64,000 bases of DNA, from the NCBI GenBank assembly GCA_011800155.1, contig CM022369.1, positions 1,178,001 to 1,242,000 on the forward strand. Direction: 5' to 3'. The stretch comes from Flammulina velutipes (Eukaryota > Basidiomycota > Agaricomycetes > Agaricales > Physalacriaceae). A program made the translations under genes and the position numbers. Under the pieces are notes generated by a model. It did no database searches and was not told the origin of the DNA. It was given only the letters and a program-made list of their open reading frames with translations. Shown here piece after piece: positions 45,301 to 57,439 of the stretch; within the stretch, counting starts at the first letter, position 1, and each line of letters begins with the position of its first letter.

Positions 45301-46006
45301 TGGAGGGCCATGAGATCTGAGATGGTTTCGTATCTTTCGGAATGTAAGATCTATGTTGGAGCAAGCAGATACAATTGGAGCGCACCCTTCGTTAGGATCA
45401 TCTATGCCCTTCAGTGTGACATATTCCTCGTACTCAAACAGGCCGTTGAACTCTGGCCGGATACGGTGGAAGCGCAGTTTGGCCAAGATAAAGGTAACAT
45501 AAGTCCTGATCAGGGGGCCATATCCTGTGGAAATGGTTATGCCTTGAGATGCAGAGTTCGGGAAGAGTCTAACCTCGTGAGCCGTCGCCGCCTACAGTAC
45601 GAGAGAAGGTCTCCAGCCATGAGGCTTGGCTGTGTGCTTCCTTGATCGCCTACAACGATATTCAGCGGGCTGGAAGGAAGGGCTGGACGTCGACGCACGT
45701 TCGGATGGCCTTCCTGAATGACTTTGTGGACAGTGATGAGTGCTTTGAATGTTTGAACTTCATCGGCCAAGATAGGCTGAACGCGCAGGCCTGACCAAAA
45801 GGATATTGATGTATGGTAATCCCAGGTGAAGACGATACATTCTATCCTGTACGGTGAGTGACAGAGTGGAACGATGAAGGGGCCAACGCACTTCGGACAT
45901 GTTTCTGCTTCGGTGCTGTTTCCTCTGGGCTAGTCGCTTTCTTTATGTTGACAACCAGTTCCTGCTCAGCTTTCTCCTTGTCGACCGGTCGGGTGGGATA
46001 ATGCAT
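42358..46006 (-). CDS. SLA2: SLA2/END4 (HIP1R-like) endocytic adaptor
   Basis: Links clathrin-coated pits to actin at the plasma membrane. Order seen: ANTH domain (KKATSPEETAPKQKHVR, KCIVFTWDYHTSISFWSGLR across an intron, EVQTFKALITVHKVIQEG, LAKLRFHRIRPEFNGLFEYE), a Pro-rich joint (LLDSGDAPDLPARP), a Gln/Glu-rich coiled-coil (44510-44850 and 43974-44468), and the C-terminal I/LWEQ/THATCH actin-binding module (GAARAIELATQRLQELMSR, HDSILAAAMAITNAIARLIK, QIVSQG-type sequence, WTEGLISAAKSVAFATN), ending HTDETD. At least nine introns. The start is placed at the first in-frame Met (46006); the frame stays open to a splice-acceptor-like site at 46058, so a short first exon further upstream is likely but was not found. 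Confidence 0.87.
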
Positions 46007-46211
46007 CTCTTCCTCAATGTCGAATCCCGGGCCATTTTGACGCGAATTTCGAGCGTACCTAGAGACTTATCGTCAGTCAATTAGATCTAGAATAAAGAGA
46101 TGCCGGGTACGTGCATTGTGGCAGAGATGGTGGTGGCGCGAGAAAGAGGCAGTGTCAACGCCGCGTATGGAAATGCTGCGTTCCCAGTAAGGAGGCGTGT
46201 GAACCCGAACG
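46007..46211. promoter_or_regulatory. Divergent promoter SLA2 / SURF1
   Basis: About 200 bp between the chosen starts, likely containing a missing SLA2 5' exon. The only ATG on the minus strand here (46113-46115 region) is out of frame with the SLA2 exon after the nearest splice. Confidence 0.4.
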
Positions 46212-47214
46212 ATGTTCCGTTCGTCACGACTCTTCCACTTTGCGCGACCTGGCTCTCGCAGTTTCTTCACCAATATCTTTGGTAAAAAATCATCTGTGCC
46301 CACCATCTACAAGCCCAAGCAGGAACGATGGATTACACCTACTGTCCTCATCGTTGGCTTCATTCCGTTCTTCACGTTTGGTCTCGGCACTTGGCAAATG
46401 CGCAGGCTCCAGTGGAAAATAAACCTCATCGATGAGCTTAAAGAGAAGCTAGAGCTCCCGGCTCTGTCTCTGCCCAGGAAGATAAAGTATGTTCCAACGG
46501 TCCTCGCTCAACCGCTAAATACTAAAGTCCTCAGTCTTGCAGTCATACCCGAATTTGTTTGGCGGAAGGTCGTGGTCAAAGGGACATTTGACCATACACA
46601 TGCTATGCTACTTGGTCCTCGCGTCCGAGAGGGTCAACATGGTGTCAATGTTGTAACGCCACTGGTACGCGCTGATGGCTCAACGATTCTCGTGGACCGC
46701 GGATTTGTCACCGCAGACGTCGCCAAGGCTCGCAGCTTCTCTAGACCCGAGGGAGTGGTTGAAGTCCTAGGCATGATACGCCTATCCCAACCTCGGAATA
46801 CCTTTACCCCAGACAACAGGCCCGAAGAAAACCAATGGTATTGGACGGATATCGAAGGGATGGCCCAACACGCTGGCGGAGAAAGTGCCAACATCCAACC
46901 TGTTCTTGTCGAGCAAATATTCGGTAATGCTTCCATGATTTTTCCATGGCTTAACTGAACATCTTTCAGAGGGACATGCGGGAGAGGCATCTAATAACAT
47001 AAGTCACGGAGTGCCTGTCGGCCGAACACCAACAGTCAATCTTCGCAACTCACACTTGTCATACGTGATAACATGGTGTGTGATAATGTGCAATTGTAGA
47101 TTTTTACTTACCCTCGACAGGTACACATTGTCTGGCTTAACCGGCTTCATGTTTCTACGACTATTGGCAAACAGGAAAAAGAATACGGTCAAAGCAATGC
47201 CCCGTTATCGCTAG
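46212..47214 (+). CDS. SHY1: SURF1/SHY1 cytochrome c oxidase assembly protein
   Basis: Inner mitochondrial membrane protein for haem a insertion/COX1 maturation. An Arg/Phe-rich presequence (MFRSSRLFHFARPGSRSFF) is followed by the first membrane helix (TPTVLIVGFIPFFTFGLGTW) with the GTWQMRRLQWK motif, VWRKVVVKGTFDH, LLGPRVREGQHGVNVVTPL, VDRGFVTAD, and TPDNRPEENQWYWTDIEGMA. After two introns (about 46923-46970 and 47074-47121) comes the second membrane helix (YTLSGLTGFMFLRLLAN) and a Lys/Arg tail. About 300 residues, normal for the family. Confidence 0.9.
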
Positions 47215-47340
47215 TGATATCGATTGTGGCACTCTAGATCTTTGAATGATCAAGTTATTGTCCCTCTCCTTTCCTCGTTATACAATGGGTTTGCTATACA
47301 TGCGCTACCACTCTTTGTTTGAAGGCTGGGCATTGTCCGT

Positions 47341-47365
47341 TGTGGCGTTGGCCACATTATAAAAG
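47341..47365 (+). promoter_or_regulatory. TGTGGCGT motif plus TATA box
   Basis: TGTGGCGT at 47341-47348 followed about 10 nt later by TATAAAA, about 55-70 bp upstream of the start codon of the Ser/Pro-rich gene. The motif recurs elsewhere in this window. Confidence 0.45.
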
Positions 47366-47413
47366 GTGAGGCTCGGTTGGGCACTTCATCATCACTTCCC
47401 ACAAGCATTTGAG

Positions 47414-48246
47414 ATGCCTTCTTACACTCCCTCACGCCCCGCCACTCCCCACCCTGATCATTATATTCTCCCTTCTGCTCCATCTGTTCCCTCTACCCCA
47501 TCATCGTGCGCTGGAGCGCCTCATGATGGAATTTATGCGCCGTCTGCTAGTAAGTCAGCCATGTTCTTGTCAATCTCTTGCCTGATATATGTCAGGCTAT
47601 CCCTCGTCTCACTCGCCTGCTATGACCAACCACTCTGTTCAACGTAACGAGTCTGGCCATCAGTCCCCTGGACGGCTATACTCTCCTGCGCCTTCTGTTT
47701 CCTCGATGGAAAGAAACGTTCGTTCAAGCTCTCCAAGTCCACTCTCTGTGAGGATGATGTTGTCAAAGTACTGAATTGCACTAACCTCCGCAAAAGCCTT
47801 ATGCTCGGTCTCCGTCTCCGTACTATTCACGACCTCAAACCCCTGTTCTCCCAGCCCAAGGTATGTCCGTTATCCTCAGAGCACGCAGACTATCATGACT
47901 AAGCCAAGCAGCTCGCCCAGTCAACTTGTCGTTGCCACAGAGTCCTTCCAGATCCCACTCCTCGAAGAGTAAAAGTCGCCCCAGCCCTCTTCGACTTGGT
48001 AGTCCCGCCTCGTTCCCAACACCGCATCCTGACATTAACCGGCCTATGCACTCTCCTCCTCCTCGAGGCGGTCCCTTCGATCCCAATCATCGTCCTCATC
48101 GAGATGAGAAGGCGTTTTCAGGCGCTGATTCGGATGACTCGCGGCGTCTCTCACCACGCACTGAGCTGGCCATCAACATAAACAAGAAGGCGGCTGCTCT
48201 TGGTGTGAGGATAGTGAACGATAAACTCGTCTTCGCGAAACGATAG
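47414..48246 (+). CDS. Small Ser/Pro-rich protein
   Basis: Four exons from ATG 47414 (MPSYTPSRPATPHPDHY) to a stop at 48246. Ser/Pro-rich throughout, with SPGRLYSPAPSVSSMER, RSPSPYYSRPQTPV and GGPFDPNHRPHRDEKAFSG. Only the C-terminus looks ordered: ELAININKKAAALGVRIVND, probably a short conserved helix. A TATAAAA at about 47358 lies about 55 bp before the ATG, next to a TGTGGCGT (47341-47348). No domain recognised. Confidence 0.5.
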
Positions 48247-48473
48247 AGGAAACTTTGATCGGATCTATATGATAGTGGAATGTACATTGTGTTGCTAGTA
48301 TGAATTAATTGAACTTGGGCCGATAGGGTCTTTTTTTTGAAGCTCGCCTCCACGTGACGCCCCTGATACATACAGTAACATCGTCCAGCTGTCATCTGGT
48401 CTGGCGTCCTTACTTGCACCACGTCTCTCAGTCCCTTTTGGGACCTCATTACTCCTGTTGCTGAACGCCGGGA

Positions 48474-51400
48474 ATGGACGGCTCAGATGGGCCTATTGCG
48501 TCTTCATCTCGAAGTCCAGCCTCCCGCCTCACTCGAATACACTTTACTGAGGAAGCAGGCGACTCTCTCAACCTGGAGGACTCGCCGGGAACACAATTCA
48601 AGGCGTCAAGGACGACTAAGCGACTTACATTGATGTCTGCGCTACCCATCGACAATAACATGGGAGCACGCAGACGCATATCTTCCGGTCCAGAGAGTCG
48701 GCCGAGCCAACCCAGACGGAGGAAGGCGGCCTCCACAAGTCCTTCACAAAAGAGATATCTTTTCGACCAGGATTCTGGCTTTGACTCGGGCCCTTCAAAG
48801 TTGAACGCGTTCTCGGATGAATATGATTTGTGTACGTGCGCTACCGTTATTCCGACGTCGACCTTACACTTACAAATATTACAGCACATGAAGGTAAGCC
48901 CTGACTATACACGGCTACGACACGCACAAACCTTGAGTAGATCCCAAGATTCTTCAAGACGTGCAGCGAGCACTAAAGCTCAAGGCTCGTCGGGAGGCCC
49001 GTCTGAAGCTGGAAAGCAGGGATCCCTCTCAACCATCCACGGCCTCTTCCTGGTCCAGTCAACCCATTCGCTCACTTCCAGTGTCTGCCCCATCTGCCAC
49101 ATCATTCCCCAAACTGGGCTCTCAGTCCTCCGAAATCGATTTTAGTCCATCAACCAGCGCGTACTCTCGAGTCGGGCTTCATCCTGTTCCGACGTCCATT
49201 GACGACGGACTTTCACTCGACTGGAGTTGCCCTCTTCCAGATGAAGAGCGTACAGATAGGCGGTGGACAATGTCCATGACCAGGCGAAAAGGGAAGGAAA
49301 GATCTGGCCCTATATCAGCCACGACACTGGACGCACAGGAGAGTCGGTATACAGGTATGACCTATCCGGTTTACCGTTTACAGTATTGATAGGCTTCTAG
49401 CTCGACTGTCAAGAATCAAGACTGTAGCTTCTCCTCAGACTCTAAGGAAGCGCGCTATCATCGCCGACCAGCTGGAGAGACAGTACCGTGTCATCTTCGG
49501 GAACCTTGCTTCTCCCGACCGGTTCAATATTCTCAAGGTCTCTCGGTGGTATGGAAGCCAGGAGACTATAATACGTTCTTCATTGGAAAAGGCTGAACCT
49601 TTCACTTGGCTAAAACATCTTGACTTACGAGGGTCAAAAGGTCAACTCCGAATGCCGTGGCACCTTACTGCGTTGGTAATGGAGGAATACATCCAGGCCA
49701 ACTGTCGGCAAGACCGTATTGTCACCATAATTGAAGATCCGAATTCGCCGCCATCTCCTGGTATATCACCTTATCCCACGTCTATTCTTCCAGGTTTTCC
49801 TTTTTCATCTCGCATGTCGTCGCGTTCTGCCCTCGGTCCTTCTTTAACACGTTACCAGTCTAACGAAGGACGGGTTTCATTCGAACCTCTCATCGAAGGG
49901 AACCGGGACTCTCTCGAAGTTGCATCGCACAAGAGCGGAGATTCTACTTACAGTAGCATTTCTCATCATCATCCCCCGCCACCACCCGTCATACTTGGGT
50001 CGCCTGCCAGCAGCCTACTCAACATAGCTGGCCCTTCGCGCAAATATCGCGACCACTTCAACGACAGTGATGAAGGATCTTCTGCTCCTGACTCGATATC
50101 AGGGCGCTCTGATGACAACGGTCACTTCAAGAAACCCATTGACCCCAGCAAGGGTGTACTTGACCGAACGGATGCACTCCACTCTCCTAGCAGCATAAAA
50201 CTTCGAGACTGGTCTTCGCGTCCTTCATCCCCGTCCTCTTCCCCGCGAGCGTTGAACATGAAAACATATTCTCTCGATGGCGCTTCCAATATGTTTTCTG
50301 TACCCAAAATCAGACCATCGCCTCTGCACTCTCGTCGCTCCTCTACTACGAATGTTGCGCGATTAGATAGGCTTCGAGCAAGGACAGCTGGCTCTGGACC
50401 TGGTTCAAGTACCGTTGACCTCGACAACAAACGACGGCAGGACGAAGTAGAGACGCAGAGAATTAGGGAGCACGAGCTGAAGTCTCAGTGGGTCTTTTCT
50501 CTCGTTTCAGAATGCACCACAACTGATCATGCACTAGACTTCTGAAGGAGACCACTGCTCAGAATACGAGGATGCGTCAGCTCCTTAATAGGATCGCTGC
50601 TGGTGTTAGGGAATACGACTTGACACAATCGAGTTTGGCCAGTCTCCTCGAGGTTCCTATCAATAACCTTCCACCAGAGTTATTGGACGCCTTCAGTCAT
50701 GATCCCTCCGTCGTCACTGGTGCCACGCGGAGGCTTAAAGGATGGCGCGCCGTCGAAGATATCCACTACCGAATTTTACGACAACGAGCAATCTTCGAGG
50801 ATTTTCTTTCTAGAGGCTGCGATACTGCTAGCTCAGTCATTAACGATACTGTGGTTAGGGACCCTGTTTCTGCGCTACATGACGTGCTCATTACGCTGAG
50901 GGAGCGAAAAGCTGCCATTGCGATGAAAGCAGACGCCGTAGCGGAGGCGCTTGCCTCTGTGCAGACTACACACCGTCAAGTGAAGATGGAATACAACGAG
51001 GCTTTAGCTCATACCTCTGCTGTTTACCCTGAGGTACTTTTTTCGTGCCGTCTTTGTAACAGATCTAAACACATGGATTTCAGATTTCTCGCATTGTGGC
51101 GTTAGAGGAGAGTTATAAGGACTCGTACCAACAATTCTGGGAGATGGGGATGGATGCCCTCACGTTACTCCTGGACAGTGTCACTCCGTTCTGGAGGACA
51201 TATGGAAAGACAATTGGCGAGGATGTCCAGGATTTTCTCATTATACCGCTTTATCGACATGAATTTACTGGCGAAGCGAAACGCTATCTTATCGAATCTT
51301 TGCCGACACGGTCGTTGCGCCACTGGGCAGGATTGGTCCTATTCTTCTATGGAGCCATAGCAGTCGTTATATTGCAAGTACGCGCAGCTATCGCCTCGTC

Positions 51401-51578
51401 CATGTACGCTGGACTACCGTGGATCGAGTATGATGTTTTTCGGTGGATTGCATTGCCTTTCTTTGGATTTGGTATCCTGGTGCAATGGATTGCTGTTATT
51501 GTTGAATTCTTCATCGTGATGGCGCAGATTGGGGTGATTGTATGGTGGGTTGGATGGGCCATTAGGTTGTTTAGTTAA
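48474..51578 (+). CDS. Large Ser-rich protein with C-terminal membrane segments
   Basis: Six or more exons from MDGSDGPIASSSRSPASRL to the stop at 51578, about 900 residues. Most of the first 600 residues is disordered and Ser/Pro/Arg rich, with a short ordered section (RAIIADQLERQYRVIFGNLA, FTWLKHLDLRGSKGQLR). A helical part follows (LLKETTAQNTRMRQLLNRIA, HDVLITLRERKAAIAMKADA; EALASVQTTHRQVKMEYNEA). The C-terminus is hydrophobic: HWAGLVLFFYGAIAVVILQV and FGILVQWIAVIVEFFIVMAQ with IGVIVWWVGWAIRLF, so probably two or three membrane helices. I do not recognise the family; a membrane-anchored coiled-coil tether is one possibility. Confidence 0.6.
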
Positions 51579-51799
51579 TCATTGCCGTCGTCGTTTTCGT
51601 GTTGCTTTGCTCTACTGTGTAATTTATTATTATGATATCTAGTGTATTTAGCTTACAGTCGTCACGCTCCTTAATATTGACTGGATTCCTTCATTGTGCG
51701 TACATTTGACTCGGAACATCGGGCCTTGATCAAAAAATCTCTTTGGTTAAGTCACTCATCTTGAAGTTTTGACTATTGAGAGAACGCTATCTTCACGCG

Positions 51800-53841
51800 A
51801 TGAGTAGTCGTGTCCGTGAGTTCTAATACGCTATGACTATATTCCTACTTCTTAACTGTGCATTGTAGAAAAAGGGGGCTCTATCTTCAAACCTAGTGTC
51901 AAGGCGCGGCCTCGCGCAGTAGGATCGTCTTCAAGTTCTGCCACTCTTCCCAAGAATCCAGATAATGCAACTCAGGCTTTAGCACCAGCCTCTAGAGCGC
52001 CTACTCAGCAGCCCACGAATGACTCTCAAGCTCTATCATCCACTACCACGAAACCAAGCGAGTTCAGTACACCTACTCATGGCCAGCCAATCCATAGAAA
52101 TGCTGGACCTCCCTCCTTCTCTACTGCGTCTGTCCCAGGCCCGAAACCTGTAGCCGCCCCGCGCAAGACACCATCTTTAATGACAGCTTCTAGTCGACCT
52201 CCTCCTCCCGTACGTCCTGTTGCTTCGACCAGCTTATCCAAAACACTCCAGGAAGCTTCATCTTCTCTACCTACCGGGCAAGCCCTAGCGCACGAATTCC
52301 AGAATCCCGACGTGCGAAATGAGCCTCGATCCGAAACTCGCTACCTATCGTCGGGGTCTCCCGCGCAGGAGCTCTCTGAATCTTCACCACCATCCACACC
52401 GGGTTCTACATTGGTGGCCCTGCAGACCCATCAACTCCCGTCAGATCCAGCGCTCCTCAGCGACAAGTCCGAGTCTATAGGTGCCAACACACCTCATACC
52501 CCTCCAGAGGATGCGGAAAAGGACGATCCCGGTCAAGGGACCACGAAGAAGCCACGCAAGTCGAAGAAAAAGCGCGTAGAAGGGGAAAACAAGAAGAAAA
52601 AACCACCCCGTAAACGCAAAGCTTCTCCACCAACAGCGGTCAACGACGCGAGCGCGTCTGAGGATGGAGACAGACAGCCAACCCCGAAGCGCCAGCGTAC
52701 ATCCAGCCAAACTCCTCGTCCCAGAAAGAAGGGCGAACCTCCACTACCACCATACGACCCGGATGCTGATCCTGGGGATGAGATCGATCCTACCGTGGTC
52801 ACCATGGCTTTCCTCTGCGACGATACAGGATTCGGACGCGTCAGTAGCAAAGCTGCTGAGATTCAATCTAACCATGCTGCTTGGAAGGCGTTGAACAGAC
52901 AGAAACGAGCTGGGATGCGGGCGAAAATGGAGAGGAAGAAGTATGGCCTCAAGGAGAGCGACGATGAAGACCAGCATGTTGTAACGGAGACGACGGACAA
53001 AGAAGAGGCTCCAGCTCCTATACAGGATCCTTCCTCGCCGTCTGCACCGCATGGGACTTCGTCAGATGCTGGGGGTGCCACTATCGTCGACGAGAGTGGA
53101 AATGACTTTGATTATTCTCAAAACCTCACGACGAGCCGATACAATGTTCAAGTACGAATCGGACCAAACGGAGAGACCATCATTGACGAAGACTCGCTCA
53201 TGGTCGACCGAGATGAGAACCATGCTACGGAAAACTACACCCATGTTACAGAGTCTGATACAACGAAGTTCACCAACTCCGGAACTTACGGGAAGCGATT
53301 TCGAGGCTCGCGCTGGAGCGGAGAGGAGACGGAGTTGTTTTTTGACGTGAGTCCTCCAGATATGCGGCGCATGAAACCAGTCTTAATCGTCTCTCAGGCG
53401 CTAGCTCAATATGGGGAGAATTACGAACTCATTTCTTATGTTCTACCTGGACGAGACCGCAAGGCATGTAAGAACAAATTTAAATCGGAAGACAAGAAAA
53501 ATCCTGCCCGCATTAACTTCGCATTAAACAATACAAAGCCAGTCGGTAAGTGACGCACTGGACTTATCACCGCCGGAAACTTATCGAACGTAGATATGAA
53601 CACCCTTTCACGCATGACAGGCAAAGACTTCTCCGGTCCTGTCCCAGAAATCGCGGTACCTCCACCAGTCATCATGCCCACGCTCACCCAGAATGAGGAG
53701 ACGGACAAAACCTCACGGCCAACAACTCCCGGACTCGTCTCCAAGCGTAAGAGTCGAAAAGCTGCTTTGGCCGATGGTGTGGAAATCATGGGAAGTGTAG
53801 ACGACTATGTGGATACAGACAAAGAAGATTTCAAGGACTAG
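51800..53841 (+). CDS. BDP1: BDP1 (TFIIIB B'') RNA polymerase III initiation factor
   Basis: Subunit of TFIIIB that recruits Pol III to tRNA and 5S genes. The first exon is tiny (MSSRV) and joins to KGGSIFKPSVKARPRA, the conserved BDP1 N-terminal motif. A Ser/Pro/Lys-rich stretch (KKPRKSKKKRVEGENKKKK) follows. The core domain is clear: VTMAFLCDDTGFGRVSSKA, TYGKRFRGSRWSGEETELFF joined over an intron to DALAQYGENYELISYVLPGR, then RKACKNKFKSEDKKNP, a SANT/Myb module. About 630 residues. Introns about 51816-51869, 53347-53398 and 53546-53593. Tail to tail with the hydrolase. Confidence 0.9.
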
Positions 53842-53910
53842 ACGTCGGACATCCATGCATCATATTATATCTTGTAGGTACTTTCTTGAAGCGAAAACAT
53901 GGTCACATCA

Positions 53911-55917
53911 TCAACGTTTCATTCTGGCATGAGCAGAAGGATAGACGAACTCCCCGTTGATGAAGTATACCAGGTCAACAGGAGCGCCCTTCCCTCTGAA
54001 TGGGTCAATAGTTATCCAATACGGTTCGCACCCAGCGTTTGGCGTGTCGTTGAGTTCAATCCGTCCAAACCCAATCCTACAAGCGGCAAGTGCGGTCAAT
54101 TTTTGCATAGGCATATATTGAATGCCATACCTGAACTCCCCAGCTCGACCAGTCGACCATAACGCTGCAGGCTTCCCATTTCCAACGAAGTCAAGTATAT
54201 CAATGTCCTCGACGATCAGGAGATCGAGATATAACACTCCTTCCTTAGACACGGAAATAGCTGCGGTGCTACTGTCACCCCTCCAGAGGCCAGAATAATG
54301 ATTGACTACCATATCTTTCAACAGGCTCTCGAAAACTGGCTGAAAAATAGACACAGCGTGGTTGGCAAGTGTCACAGTATCTGCGTACTCTCCAGTAACG
54401 AGAACGATGATACCGTACGAGAATTGGGGGTTGAGGACAAACTGGGAATGATATCCAGGTAGATTACCACCTGGAAGTAGACAATCAACGAACCTAGAAT
54501 CATAGGAAAATAAGTGGCGGACCTTTGTTGTACAAGCGTACGCCGGGCGCAATTTTCATGATCTCCCAAGGTGCACCGACCTCTAAAATGCCATCAGACC
54601 ATGCATGGATTGGCCTTAGCCATTCACGCATGACGTATTCAGAGAGAAGACCACCATTTGCACTCGGCGATAAAAACGATTGCATGACCTTTGTTAGATC
54701 TGCTAGAGAACTATATTGTCCGCCCGCTGGATCATCACGAGTGTCGAACTCAAGGTCCTTGAGAGCACATAAGCCGATGGGTTCCTAAATCCTTTGATTG
54801 AAAACTCACCGCCCACTCATGATCAATTCTAGGGACAGCGATACGAGCTGTAAGGGTGTCCGTTGGTTTCCCATAAAAGCTGCCGTTCAAAGCCAGAGGC
54901 TCAAATATATCCCGTTTGACCATGTCGTTATGCGATGCCGTACTCTTGTTGAAGAGGAGCTCCGCGCCCAAATTAGCCATGCCCAGCAAGTCGAAGCCGC
55001 TGTTAGAATAAATTGGGTACGAGTATTGTTCGACGACTAAAGGGGTTTCAGCAATGGCATTGAGCATGTCGTGACCACTTTCAGCGGTACGTCTGTCAGT
55101 TCCGGGGTGAGGATTTTGGGAGAGTGACGGTATGGATTCTACATGTGGCCAGTTCTTGAAATCTGTTTCTGGGTAGTCACGTCCGATGCCTTCAGGTTGT
55201 AGAAACTGAGGGGGATGTCTCGTATGGAAAACCAGTGAACCCACCGGCCATATGGCTCGCCAATTGACGTATGGTGATTGGCGGCTGTTTGGATGTACTC
55301 GAGGTCGAATTTTTACCTTCAAGCACATCCATCCAGCTGAATGACGGGTATGAGAAGTTTGGGATAAACTTGATGACAGGATCATCCCTAGTGCAAAGGT
55401 ATAGCGTTGTCCATTGGATTGAGAGGGAATCGTACCAGTTAATCGCACCCTTCTCTCGTAAGATAAGAGTTTCCAATACTGTGAACGCCTTGGTGATACT
55501 TGCAATGCGGTAGATAGAGTGTTTATCAACAGATGACGTGTGGCTAGTCTCGTTCGCCCTGAGGGCGCCGTAGCTATGCTCGAACACTGTTCCGAAGGGA
55601 GTGACCACAGCGACGGACAAGCTGTCGATATCGTCTTCGGATGCTCGACTCGTGAACATGGTATCCAACGTGATGTGAGCGTCCAGGAGACGAGGGTCGG
55701 TGGATTCGACAGGATTGTCTTTCAGCAAGGTTGGGAGGGGAGGACTGCATTTGCTATTGGAGAGGTCAAGGGTGCCCGGCGCCGTAGTGTAACTCCAGAT
55801 GTAATTGAAGGTAAGCAAGAGGAGTGTAGTCAAGCCCAGTGGTATCAATCTTCTCGCGTCACTGAGCTTTGCAGATGCATTCTGTCGGGTTGAGAAAGTA
55901 TCGGCCTCAGTCTTCAT
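53911..55917 (-). CDS. Beta-lactamase-fold serine hydrolase, membrane anchored
   Basis: Class C beta-lactamase/esterase-like family (PF00144 type). The N-terminal signal-anchor (RLIPLGLTTLLLLTFNYIW) after a charged cytosolic start predicts a type II membrane or secreted protein. The SxxK motif is SITK in YRIASITKAFTVLE; the YxN motif is YSN in YSNSGFDLLGMANLG; the third motif is in GGNLPGYHSQ. The ectodomain has several Asn-X-Ser/Thr sites. At least four exons, about 580 residues. The substrate is unknown; family members include esterases and peptidases, so antibiotic resistance should not be assumed. Divergent to the COQ11-like gene (139 bp). Confidence 0.72.
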
Positions 55918-56056
55918 GATTTCGTCTGAGCCAGTGGTCGTTTACAATCAAGCTGGGCGATAACAAAAGCCACCGGCATTCGACCGGCATACTTACACGT
56001 GACGTCATCAGCGCAATTCGTTTTCCGACCTTCTTCTCCTTGTACTCTCGCGTAGC
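55918..56056. promoter_or_regulatory. Divergent promoter hydrolase / COQ11-like gene
   Basis: 139 bp between the start codons; it contains ACACGTGACGTCATC near 55996-56010 (overlapping E-box and CRE-like TGACGTCA sites), a plausible bZIP/bHLH target. Confidence 0.5.
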
Positions 56057-57221
56057 ATGTCTCAAAAGGTTGTTGTATGCGGCGCTGGTTTCCTTGGTAC
56101 GTTTGCTTTACATTACTACACATGTCATTTCTCATTCCTAGTCTCAGGGAACGCTATCACACGAAATCTCACGCGAAGCCCTGCCATTCGCGTTCAGCTA
56201 TCTGGAAGAACGCCTCAAAAGTCTTATGAATTCTTGAAAATCTCTGTACCGCATCAAAGGCTTCTCTCTCCAGTCACTGTTGACGTTCGAAACATCGAAA
56301 CACTTCGACATGCCTTTGACGATGCTAGCTTGGTCGTTTCTCTCGTTGGGATTATGCAAGGAAATCCGACAGACTTCGAAGAGATTCAATGGCGGGGAGC
56401 TTTGAACGTCGCCCAAGCTGCTCGTGACGCTGGCGCCAAGCTCGTTCACATCAGTGCCATAGGCGCCGACCCCGACAGCAACATCCCGTATGTTCGTACA
56501 AAGGGGTTGGGGGAACTATCAGTCTTGGAGGAGTACCCTCAAGCGACGATAGTGCGGCCTAGCCTCGTTTTTGGACCAGAGGATGACTTCTTTAATGTAA
56601 AACTTGGTCTTTTCTTGGTCTGATGGCTAGCTCTCAACTCGCACCAACAGAGATTCTCTCGTCTATCTAAATTTCTTCCATTTCTTCCTGTCTTTGGCGG
56701 TGGAACATCTCTCTTTCAGCCTGTCTTCGTGGAGGATATCGCACGACTAGTCAATCTCATCGTCTCAAACCCCGATGCACAAGTTGGACTCGCCGGTAAA
56801 ATCGTTGAAGCTGGAGGACCAGAAGGTTATTCGCCTTCATTACTAACCCCAATCACATTTACTAACGTCATATAGTCTATACATATAAAGAGATCATGCA
56901 GGCAGTACTCAAGTATAACGGCCGCAACCGGCCCATCATCTCGCTTCCCTTCGCGTTGGGGCGTATACAGGGCCTGGTATTGGAGCAACTGCCTCTGAAT
57001 CTATTCACAGTTACTCGAGCACAGGTGGTTATCACTTCTTCCCTTTGTGAACACATGTTGATTTCGATGCCCAGGTCGAGCAACTGAAATACAACAACAT
57101 CGTGAATCAAAACCTCCCATCGAACAATGTTTCGTTACAAGATGTGCTGGAAAGGTACGATGCGGACTGTCCCCTCAGGTCTATTCATGACGTTCTTCCC
57201 ACTTATCTCGGAGAAGTGTAG
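56057..57221 (+). CDS. COQ11/NDUFA9-like atypical short-chain dehydrogenase
   Basis: NAD(P)-binding Rossmann protein of the extended SDR a5 group that includes complex I subunit NDUFA9 and coenzyme Q factor COQ11. Exon 1 gives QKVVVCGAGFL, joined to VSGNAITRNLTR; then VTVDVRNIETLRHAFDDASL, VVSLVGIM, LVHISAIGADPDSNIPYVRT, KGLGELSVLEEYPQATIVRP (YxxxK present as YVRTK), SLVFGPEDDFFNRFSRL, GGGTSLFQPVFVEDIARLV and the C-terminal part ending LPTYLGEV. About 310 residues, five exons. A short N-terminus without an obvious presequence and the simple bacterial-like layout favour COQ11 over true NDUFA9, but this is not decided. Confidence 0.72.
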
Positions 57222-57439
57222 TAATCGTGGCAATCAGATACTACGAGTTAGACAGACACTTTCGTAATGTGGTCCGGTTTCGGTCGGATAGGATTCGGCG
57301 TTGAGTACCGAAGATAGACTTCGATTTCCTAAACTAGTGGCAGTGCCTCAAAGAGTCGATGGTGATGCCTGCCTGTATTATGACTACTTATCGTCTATTC
57401 ATAGGTGCCTCGTTGTGTCTTTCTTTCTCCACGACGTTC

